Assembly (NCBI GenBank): GCA_048217285.1
Contig: DBFWVW010000053.1
Coordinates: 1 to 15,890, forward strand
DNA length: 15,890 nt
Source of the DNA: CAG-103 sp048217285
GTDB taxonomy: Bacteria; Bacillota; Clostridia; Oscillospirales; Oscillospiraceae
Direction of reading: 5' to 3'
The position numbers and the translations under genes are program-made. The notes below the pieces were generated by a model. That model searched no databases and was not told where the DNA came from. It was given only the letters and a program-made list of their open reading frames with translations. Every line of letters starts with the position of its first letter. Within the stretch, counting starts at the first letter, position 1. Positions 1-5,837 of this stretch are shown here, one piece after another.

Positions 1-6
1 ATCGTG

Positions 7-34
7 GAAGAGAAAAGCCACGCTCCTGCGTGAC
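7..34 (-). terminator. Rho-independent terminator of the left-edge RNA
   Basis: On the minus strand GTCACGC (34-28) and GCGTGGC (23-17) pair over 7 bp, including one T-G wobble, around an AGGA loop. TTTTCTCTTC follows directly (16-7). The shape is that of an intrinsic terminator or attenuator for the leftward transcript. Confidence 0.5.
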
Positions 35-149
35 CGGCAGACAAACAGCGGCTTCTACTGTGGCGCCCGGCGGTTAAATTCATCGAACCGGCGTGGAAAA
101 GAAAACGCGCTGCAACAAGGCACCGCAAAAAGCAAAAGCTGTCCATACA
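7..149 (-). ncRNA. Candidate small RNA or riboswitch-like leader, class unknown
   Basis: A strong leftward promoter (156-184) predicts a transcript starting near 149, and a terminator-like hairpin with a T-rich tail lies at 7-34, giving an RNA of about 140 nt. No convincing reading frame with a ribosome binding site lies inside it. Local structure is visible: a GGTT/AACC hairpin with a 10-nt loop around 73-90, and an ACAG/CTGT hairpin near 46-62. I could not match it to a riboswitch or structural RNA that I know. It could be a free small RNA, or an attenuated leader of a gene beyond position 1. The boundaries are inferred from promoter and terminator only. Confidence 0.42.
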
Positions 150-155
150 CGTGAT

Positions 156-184
156 ATTATACAGTGGCACTCCCACCGTGCCAA
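156..184 (-). promoter_or_regulatory. Strong leftward sigma-A-type promoter
   Basis: On the minus strand TTGGCA (184-179) is followed by a 17-bp spacer and a perfect TATAAT (161-156). It lies downstream of the terminator of the zinc-ribbon gene, so it starts a new leftward transcription unit. Confidence 0.6.
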
Positions 185-226
185 GAAAAGAATCGGTAAT
201 CCGCCGCATCCGTGCTGCACGGAAAC

Positions 227-255
227 ACACCGCGCCCGATCATCGGGCGCGGTGT
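227..255 (-). terminator. Intrinsic terminator after the zinc-ribbon gene
   Basis: A perfect 14-bp inverted repeat, ACACCGCGCCCGAT and its complement, is separated by a single base. It begins 20 bases past the stop codon of the zinc-ribbon gene. The T-tract after it on the minus strand is short (GTTTCC), so termination is likely but the tail is weak. The near-zero loop means a few central pairs must open. Confidence 0.6.
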
Positions 256-275
256 ACAGAAAGCGGTGGTATGGA

Positions 276-515
276 TCACTGAGCCTCGTCGTCCAGCCAG
301 TCAGCCAGCTTGCCTTCATCCAGCTTCAGACCTTTGGTCAGAAACGCGACCATTTCGTTGAAGTTGAGCTTCTTCATACGCTCAAAGTTCGTCTCGCCCT
401 TCTTCTCAGGGTCGATCAGACGGCCTTCGATGTAGCCACACTCATAGCACATATTCAGCGCATACTTCCGATGGGTATCGAGCGTCATTTCATGACCGCA
501 GCGGGGACATTTCAT
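276..515 (-). CDS. Small zinc-ribbon protein
   Basis: This 79-residue protein has a zinc ribbon at its N-terminus, with cysteines 3 and 6 (CPRC) and 23 and 26 (CYEC), the usual CxxC-x16-CxxC spacing. After it comes a charged, probably helical tail ending in an acidic LADWLDDEAQ stretch. I chose ATG at 515 rather than GTG at 518 because the AGGAGA site sits 7 bases from the ATG. The gene follows the DapF-like gene after 115 bases and ends at a strong hairpin. I do not recognise a named family. Such small ribbons can bind nucleic acid or protein partners, but no function can be assigned here. Confidence 0.8.
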   Translation of the reverse strand: MKCPRCGHEMTLDTHRKYALNMCYECGYIEGRLIDPEKKGETNFERMKKLNFNEMVAFLTKGLKLDEGKLADWLDDEAQ

Positions 516-567
516 CACACATTCTCCTCTCCATAAACAGCAGTTTTGGATACTTTATGTACCGTTC

Positions 568-607
568 TCTGCGCAATAACTAACAATATGCTACATGATT
601 GCGCAGA
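568..607. promoter_or_regulatory. Inverted repeat upstream of the zinc-ribbon gene (possible operator)
   Basis: TCTGCGCAAT (568-577) and ATTGCGCAGA (598-607) form a perfect 10-bp inverted repeat with a 20-bp centre, in the gap between the DapF-like and zinc-ribbon genes. On the minus strand a weak promoter match overlaps it (TTGCAT, 17 bp, TAGCAT). No T-tract follows, so it does not look like a terminator. It may be a two-site operator or an mRNA hairpin. Confidence 0.35.
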
Positions 608-630
608 AATATGCAAGCATAGTTTACGAA

Positions 631-1455
631 TTAACACGACGCGGCCGCCGCTTCCGTCAGCGTGACGGTCAGCGTTTGCGCCAAACGCACCGGGCCACCG
701 ATGGACAGCCCCGTCACCGCGCCATGGGTATGCTGCACGCCAACCTCTAGCGTGCCGCCCGGCTGGCCGATGCCGATCTCCGTGATGCCATCGGCAAAGC
801 CCGCCGTGAGCACCACAGCCGCCGCGACGCTGCCGGAGGCGCAGCTCGTCTCCGCAACGCAGGAGCCGGTCTCGCGCACAAACACGACCGGCCGGATACT
901 GCCGGCCGCCCGGTCGAGAAACACGGCGCCGACGGCGCTCGCCAACGGCGCGGCGGCGATGGTCCGCTGCACGAGCGCATCATCCGGCCGCGCACAGTCG
1001 ATGACAAAGTGCGTGATTCCGGCAAACGTCACACACGCAGCCTGCACATCCGGCCAATCCACCGGCTGCACAGAGCGCGGCAGCGGCATCGCCGTGGATG
1101 CCTCCCCGGCCGCCGTGTCCGCCATGACCGGCTGGACGCCTTCGGCCCCGCTGATTTCGGCAAAGACGCAGGTCTTGCCCTGTGCGCCGGTACGCAGGGC
1201 ATGATAAAAGCCCGCGCAGCGCAGAGCGTTGCCGCAAAACTCGCCGCCCATCATCTCCAACCGGATCTCACCGCCGCAGCGCGGCGCGGTCAGAAAAGCG
1301 GCCTGCTCAATATGCAGTTCCGGCAATCGCAGCAAACGTGCCGCGACCTGCGCGCGCTCCGCCGCCGGCACGTCCGAGAGCACGAGTGCCGTGACGTTGC
1401 CCGCCGGGTCAAGCACCGCAACGGCATAGTCTTTTTTTATCTCCGTGGTCTGCAT
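631..1455 (-). CDS. Diaminopimelate-epimerase-fold amino-acid racemase/epimerase
   Basis: This 274-residue protein has the pseudo-symmetric DapF fold. The N-terminal half carries GGEFCGNALRC with probable catalytic Cys74, and the C-terminal half carries ETSCASGS with Cys205 and Glu202, matching the two-cysteine, PLP-independent racemisation machinery. The family includes diaminopimelate epimerase, histidine racemases and proline-type relatives. The GGE before the first cysteine, the looser second motif (CASGS rather than CGTGA), and the absence of lysine-pathway neighbours argue against a housekeeping DapF. The substrate is unknown. The start at 1455 has GGAG about 9 bases upstream, inside the end of the rhomboid-like gene, and the 6-base gap suggests an operon and coupled translation. 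Confidence 0.82.
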   Translation of the reverse strand: MQTTEIKKDYAVAVLDPAGNVTALVLSDVPAAERAQVAARLLRLPELHIEQAAFLTAPRCGGEIRLEMMGGEFCGNALRCAGFYHALRTGAQGKTCVFAEISGAEGVQPVMADTAAGEASTAMPLPRSVQPVDWPDVQAACVTFAGITHFVIDCARPDDALVQRTIAAAPLASAVGAVFLDRAAGSIRPVVFVRETGSCVAETSCASGSVAAAVVLTAGFADGITEIGIGQPGGTLEVGVQHTHGAVTGLSIGGPVRLAQTLTVTLTEAAAASC

Positions 1456-1461
1456 GGTGGG

Positions 1462-2310
1462 TCACTCCGTGAAATGGACATGGTTGTTGATGTGGTCCTG
1501 ACAGAAGCAGTGATAGCCCACGCAGCGCGAACAGTAGCGGAACTCCAGCTCCGGATAGTCCGTGTCTGTGCGGCCGCAGACGGCGCATTTATAATGATAG
1601 GGCTTGTTTGCCTGCTCGCGCTGGATGCGCCGGGCCTCGCGCTTGAAGTTCACCGTTTTCTGCCGCTGGCGCACGTGCGACGGACGGAAAAAGTCAAACA
1701 GCCAGTCGCCGCAGTAGACCAGATAATTGAGCACCGCCACCACCGGCAGCAGGTTCAGCGGAAACGACGTCGTGACAATGCCGAGTACAAACAGCGCCGC
1801 ATCCACATATGCCAGATACTTCACCTTGATCGGGATAATGAAAAACAGCAGCACCTGCATATCCGGATAGAGCGTGGCAAAGGCAAAAAACATGGACAGG
1901 TTCAAGTACGTGGTCGAGACGATCACGTCGCGTCCGAGAATGGCCGAAAGGACCACGCCGTAGATCGCCGTGAGGAGCATACCGCTCACGTAGTAGATCG
2001 TGAATTTGCCGTTGCCCCACTCACGTTCGAGGCACGAGCCGATCCAATAGTAAAAATACAGCATCACCAGCAGCCAGATAGGACTGGCCTCCGTCGGCAC
2101 GAACACATACGTCACAAGACGCCAGACCTGCCCATGCAGGATGCCCTGTGCCGAGCCGCTCAAAAGTGAAACGAGCTGCCCGGTCGTGTCCATTTTCGTC
2201 AGCAGCCAGACAGCCGCGTTGCCGATGACGATGATCAGCATCAGGTTCGGGATACCAAAGCGCGGATGCGCATAGCAAAACCGGTCGATTTTGTTCATCA
2301 GTTTTCTCAT
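1462..2310 (-). CDS. Rhomboid-like membrane protein with C-terminal zinc-binding tail
   Basis: The start is ATG at 2310, with GGAGG at 2317-2321, giving 282 residues; an upstream in-frame ATG at 2370 lacks a ribosome site. About six hydrophobic segments fit the rhomboid fold, and WRLVTYVF after the first segment matches the rhomboid WR motif. The catalytic GxSG of helix 4 is not visible (the place reads YLNLSMFFAF), and no histidine is seen in the last membrane helix, so protease activity is doubtful. The last 45 or so residues carry CAVC, CSRC, then CFCQDH and a further His, a likely double zinc site facing the cytoplasm. It heads a leftward operon with the DapF-like gene. The role is unknown; an inactive rhomboid acting as a chaperone or scaffold is an inference. 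Confidence 0.82.
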   Translation of the reverse strand: MRKLMNKIDRFCYAHPRFGIPNLMLIIVIGNAAVWLLTKMDTTGQLVSLLSGSAQGILHGQVWRLVTYVFVPTEASPIWLLVMLYFYYWIGSCLEREWGNGKFTIYYVSGMLLTAIYGVVLSAILGRDVIVSTTYLNLSMFFAFATLYPDMQVLLFFIIPIKVKYLAYVDAALFVLGIVTTSFPLNLLPVVAVLNYLVYCGDWLFDFFRPSHVRQRQKTVNFKREARRIQREQANKPYHYKCAVCGRTDTDYPELEFRYCSRCVGYHCFCQDHINNHVHFTE

Positions 2311-2340
2311 GGGGTTCCTCCGTAAATATAACGTATGTCC

Positions 2341-2369
2341 ATGATACCTTCTTAAAACCGCAAAGTCCA
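2341..2369 (-). promoter_or_regulatory. Candidate promoter of the rhomboid-like operon
   Basis: On the minus strand TGGACT (2369-2364) and TATCAT (2346-2341) are separated by exactly 17 bp, 30 bases upstream of the start codon at 2310. Each box matches four or more of six consensus bases. Confidence 0.42.
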
Positions 2370-2400
2370 TAAAAAAATATCCGGAATCGCAGATTTGTGC

Positions 2401-2429
2401 TTTCTAAATGGGGATTCGTGTGGTATGAT
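2401..2429 (+). promoter_or_regulatory. Candidate extended -10 promoter of rlmB
   Basis: TATGAT (2424-2429) is preceded by TGG, giving an extended -10 element, with a weak -35 (TTTCTA, 2401-2406) 17 bp upstream. It lies about 39 bases before the rlmB start and is back to back with the leftward promoter at 2341-2369. Confidence 0.5.
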
Positions 2430-2467
2430 GCTATCTGTATTATTATGTCGCAAGGTATGGGTATATC

Positions 2468-3232
2468 ATGGAACAAATACAGGAATTTGAAAACGAAGCG
2501 CGCAACGATCTGATTGAGGGCCGCAATGCGGTCATGGAGGCCCTGCGCGCCGGCCGCACAATCGATAAGATCTTCATCGCCAAGGGTGACGTGGATAAGA
2601 CGCTCGGACATATCGCCTCGAAGGCGCGCAGCGCCGGCATCGTCGTCACAGAGGCTGACCGCCGCAAGCTCGACGCCATGAGCCAGACGCACGCGCATCA
2701 GGGCGTGATCGCGCTGTGCGCCGTCAAGGAATACAGCACGATCGAGGATATGCTCGCCATCGCGGCCGAGCGCGGTGAGGCACCGTTTCTCGTGCTGTGC
2801 GACGAGATCTCCGACCCGCACAACCTCGGCGCCATCATCCGCACGGCCGAATGCGTCGGTGCGCACGGCGTCATCATCCCGAAGCGCCGCAGCGCGGGGC
2901 TGACCGCCGTCGTGGACAAAACGTCCGCCGGTGCGCTTGAGCATATGGCCGTCGCGCGCGTGCCGAATCTCGTCGCTGCGATCGAGACGCTCAAGAAAAA
3001 CGGTCTCTGGATCTACGGCACTGCCGCCGAGGGAGCGAACGAGCTGTGGAAAACGGACCTGACCGGCCCGGCCTGCATCGTCATCGGTTCGGAAGGTACC
3101 GGTATCAGCCGTCTGGTGCGGGAAAAGTGCGACTTCCTCGTCAGCATCCCGCTGCGCGGGCAGATCTCCTCGCTCAACGCATCCGCGGCTGCGGCCGTGC
3201 TGCTCTATGAGGCGCTGCGCCAGCGGAGCTGA
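2468..3232 (+). CDS. rlmB: 23S rRNA (guanosine-2'-O)-methyltransferase, TrmH/SpoU family
   Basis: This 254-residue protein has the two-part layout of RlmB. An N-terminal substrate-binding domain opens with LIEGRNAVMEALRAG. A C-terminal SPOUT knot domain holds all three family motifs: NLGAIIRTAE (from residue 119), IVIGSEGTGIS (about 203-213) and IPLRGQISSLNASAAAAVLLYE near the end. RlmB methylates the ribose of a conserved guanosine in the peptidyl-transferase P-loop of 23S rRNA, using S-adenosylmethionine. Relatives in the same family act on tRNA or other rRNA sites, so the exact target is an inference. The ribosome site is weak (AAGG, 11 bases from the ATG). The stop is 39 bases before the next gene, suggesting cotranscription. 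Confidence 0.93.
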   Translation: MEQIQEFENEARNDLIEGRNAVMEALRAGRTIDKIFIAKGDVDKTLGHIASKARSAGIVVTEADRRKLDAMSQTHAHQGVIALCAVKEYSTIEDMLAIAAERGEAPFLVLCDEISDPHNLGAIIRTAECVGAHGVIIPKRRSAGLTAVVDKTSAGALEHMAVARVPNLVAAIETLKKNGLWIYGTAAEGANELWKTDLTGPACIVIGSEGTGISRLVREKCDFLVSIPLRGQISSLNASAAAAVLLYEALRQRS

Positions 3233-3271
3233 ATGCCCGCACCCCTTACGATAGAAAAAGGAGTTGACCAT

Positions 3272-5710
3272 ATGGACCAATTTGATCGCTCGCCAGAGGA
3301 CGTTTCTTTTGATCTGGATGCAGAAGAATTCTCCCTGGAATCCATTCTGGACGAATATAAAGATTTTCAGACGGACGCACCCGCGCCCCGTCCGCAGCCG
3401 GCCTATCGCAGCCGGCCCGTCACGGCGGAAATGATCGAAGAAGAAGCGGCCGAGGAAGCCGAGGCCGAAGACATTCTCATGTCCGCCGAACTTGACAGTG
3501 CGCTGGAGAGCGTGGCTCCGGAGAGCCGCTCGGCCACGCCGGAGGAACCGCCGCACGAGGATCACGACGTCAAGCGCTATCAGCCGAAGCGCCAGCGCGA
3601 CCACGCGACCGAGGACGAAATTGAAAAATGGAATGAAACCAAGGCCAATGCCAAACGTCTGGCGCAAAAAGGAATCTCGGGACTGAAGCATTTTGCCTCG
3701 AAGCTCTCGGAAGTCGTGCCGGACGAGCCGGTGGAACCGGAAGAGGTGCCGCCGGAAGAGGATGCCGCCATCCCCGTCTCTGCCCCGCCGGAGGTGCCGG
3801 AGGGTCTGTATGATCCCGAGCCGGAACCGGAAGAGCCGACGCGTGTGTTTCAGGCCATTACGGAAGAAGGCGTGGACGACAGTGCGGCCGGAGGCGCATC
3901 CTACGCCCGCGCCGGTGACTACGCCGCCGGTGACGAGCGCACGGACGGTTCCGCGCGCCGCAGCTTTCAGGACACGGTGCTCAACCCGCTCATGGCACGG
4001 CTCGCCGCCGTGGCCTACCGCATCCGTGAGCACAACAGCGCCGTGCACACCTCGGCAAGCACCGAGGAGGATCTCGGCCCGGAGCCGGACGCCGAGGGCG
4101 CCGCGAAGTATTACGGCGGTCAGGTCAAGTCCCTGCGCTTCCGGTGCCGGGCGGCTATGATCGTGTGCATCCCGCTGATCTACATTTCGCTCGGTCTGCC
4201 CGTATTTGGCGTGCTCAAGAGCAGTCCGTCCGTCGCGGCGCTCGTGTGCCTGATGATGCAGTTGACCGTGATGCTCATCGGTCTGGACGTGATTACCAAT
4301 GGCTTTTTCAATCTTGTGCGCCGCACGCCGGGATTGGAGTCACTCGTATTTCTCAACTGCGTCTTTTCCGCGCTCGATGCGGTCGTGCTGGCTATCACGG
4401 GATCGGACGCCGTCGGGCTACCGTTTTGCGCCGTATCCGCGTTCTCCGTGGCCTGCTGCCTGTGGAGCGCGCTGAACACCTGCCGTGGCTTCAAGTCCAC
4501 ATTCCGCACGCTCGCGGCCGACAAAGATCCCTACACCATCAGCGCGGACAGTGAAGTCGTCAAGGACAGTATCACCGTGCTCAAGTCCAAACGTGACACC
4601 GCAGGCTTCATCCACCGCAGCGAGGAAGCCGGCCCGGCCGACACGATCTACGCCTCGCTCGCACCGTATCTGATCGCTACGTCCGTGATCCTCGGCCTGC
4701 TGGCCACGATCCTCAGCGGCAGCTATACCAACATTCTGCACGTGTTTGCCGCCGTCACCGCGCCGTGCGCGCCGTTTGCGGCTCTCGTCGCGTTCGCCGT
4801 CCCGTTCCGAACCGCCGCACGCAAGCTTGCCCGCTCCGGCAGCGCCATCGCAGGATGGAGCGGCGCGAGCGATATCGGCCGCAGCAAGCATCTGATCGTC
4901 ACGGATAAAGATCTGTTCACCGCGCGCAACATCTCGATCGAGGACATCCGCATCCTCGACGGTGCGTTCCCGGACAAGGTCATTTCCTATACCGGCAGCG
5001 TGATCGTCGCCTCCGGCAGCTGCCTTGCCACCGTGTTTACCGATCTTATGCAGCGCAACAACTGCACGCTCATGCCGGTCGAATCCTTCACCTGCAACGA
5101 AAGCGGCGGCCTGACCGCCCTTGTCAACGGCGAGGAAGTGCTCGTCGGCAGCAGCGCATTCATGAACCTCAAGGGTGTGCACCTACCGCAGCAGCTCAAC
5201 GCCAAAAACGCCGTGTTCACGTCCATCAACGGGCTGTTTGTCGCAAGCTTCAAGATCAAGTACGTGCCGGTGCAGTCGGTGCAGAACGCGCTCTTCGGTC
5301 TGCTGCGCACAAAGATCGCGCCAATCTTCGCCGTGCGCGACTTCAACATCACGCCGCTGATGCTCAGCCAGAAGTTTAAGATGTCCACTGACGGCTTCGA
5401 CTTCCCAGCCTACTCCAAGCGCTATGCCATGTCGGCCGCCGAACCGTCCGACTACACGCAGACCGCCGGCATTGTGGCCCGCGATGGGCTAGGTCCGCTC
5501 GTGAGCGTCGCCGGACTCGGCCGCCAGCTCTACTCCACCGTGCGCATCTGCGTCATCCTCGCCCTGCTATGTACAGCGATCGGCGTCGTGCTGATGTTCG
5601 CCCTGTGTGCCATCGGCGCATTCGATTCTGCCACCGTCGGCAACCTCTTTGTGTACATGGGCCTATGGCTTGTTCCGGTCATTTTGCTGAATTTCAGCCT
5701 GAAACGCTGA
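3272..5710 (+). CDS. Degenerate P1B-type-ATPase-like membrane protein with acidic N-terminal domain
   Basis: The start is ATG at 3272 with AAGGAG 8 bases upstream, giving 812 residues. Residues 1-290 are acidic, proline-rich and probably disordered. Eight membrane segments follow at about 296-318, 321-342, 357-377, 382-401, 463-481, 488-513, 757-783 and 790-809. This is the P1B-ATPase order: four helices, a loop, two helices, a large cytoplasmic part, two helices. Helix 6 has APCAP (497-501) where transporters have CPC, and TDKDLFT (Asp545) stands where DKTGTLT belongs. NGEEVLVGSS (from 619) and AVRDFN (Asp690) resemble N- and P-domain segments. The TGE actuator motif and GDGxND are absent, and the actuator loop is only about 60 residues. 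ATP-driven transport therefore looks lost. Function unknown; a sensor or scaffold role is speculation. Confidence 0.72.
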   Translation: MDQFDRSPEDVSFDLDAEEFSLESILDEYKDFQTDAPAPRPQPAYRSRPVTAEMIEEEAAEEAEAEDILMSAELDSALESVAPESRSATPEEPPHEDHDVKRYQPKRQRDHATEDEIEKWNETKANAKRLAQKGISGLKHFASKLSEVVPDEPVEPEEVPPEEDAAIPVSAPPEVPEGLYDPEPEPEEPTRVFQAITEEGVDDSAAGGASYARAGDYAAGDERTDGSARRSFQDTVLNPLMARLAAVAYRIREHNSAVHTSASTEEDLGPEPDAEGAAKYYGGQVKSLRFRCRAAMIVCIPLIYISLGLPVFGVLKSSPSVAALVCLMMQLTVMLIGLDVITNGFFNLVRRTPGLESLVFLNCVFSALDAVVLAITGSDAVGLPFCAVSAFSVACCLWSALNTCRGFKSTFRTLAADKDPYTISADSEVVKDSITVLKSKRDTAGFIHRSEEAGPADTIYASLAPYLIATSVILGLLATILSGSYTNILHVFAAVTAPCAPFAALVAFAVPFRTAARKLARSGSAIAGWSGASDIGRSKHLIVTDKDLFTARNISIEDIRILDGAFPDKVISYTGSVIVASGSCLATVFTDLMQRNNCTLMPVESFTCNESGGLTALVNGEEVLVGSSAFMNLKGVHLPQQLNAKNAVFTSINGLFVASFKIKYVPVQSVQNALFGLLRTKIAPIFAVRDFNITPLMLSQKFKMSTDGFDFPAYSKRYAMSAAEPSDYTQTAGIVARDGLGPLVSVAGLGRQLYSTVRICVILALLCTAIGVVLMFALCAIGAFDSATVGNLFVYMGLWLVPVILLNFSLKR

Positions 5711-5726
5711 GTTTTCATATTTATGA

Positions 5727-5755
5727 TTGCCAAGAGTTTTGAAATCGTGTATACT
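5727..5755 (+). promoter_or_regulatory. Promoter of the EF-G-like gene
   Basis: TTGCCA (5727-5732), a 17-bp spacer and TATACT (5750-5755) form a near-consensus promoter just after the stop of the upstream gene. The predicted leader is about 76 nt and includes an AT-rich stretch before the ribosome site. Confidence 0.65.
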
Positions 5756-5837
5756 TTTATAGTCGTGTGTGTAACGCGCGGCACGATTTCCGGAGTTTGG
5801 AATTTCTGATAGTCTATATATAAGGAGAGTACACTAC

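Noticed and set aside
1..33. Ten codons ending in TGA on the plus strand, a possible C-terminal tail of a gene entering the window
   Set aside because: Too short to judge; the stretch also holds the leftward terminator hairpin, which fits better.
164..182. TGGCAC/GTGCCA inverted repeat considered as a terminator
   Set aside because: The stem is only 6 bp with no T-tract, and it lies in the spacer and -35 of a good promoter.
93..536. 147-residue rightward frame opposite the zinc-ribbon gene
   Set aside because: It passes through a terminator palindrome and a leftward promoter and has no family likeness.
1009..2169. 386-residue rightward frame opposite the DapF-like and rhomboid-like genes
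   Set aside because: No ribosome site and Arg/His-rich shadow sequence, while the minus-strand frames show family motifs.
2021..4048. 675-residue leftward open frame opposite rlmB and the next gene
   Set aside because: It crosses divergent promoters and three unrelated genes; composition is that of an antisense shadow.
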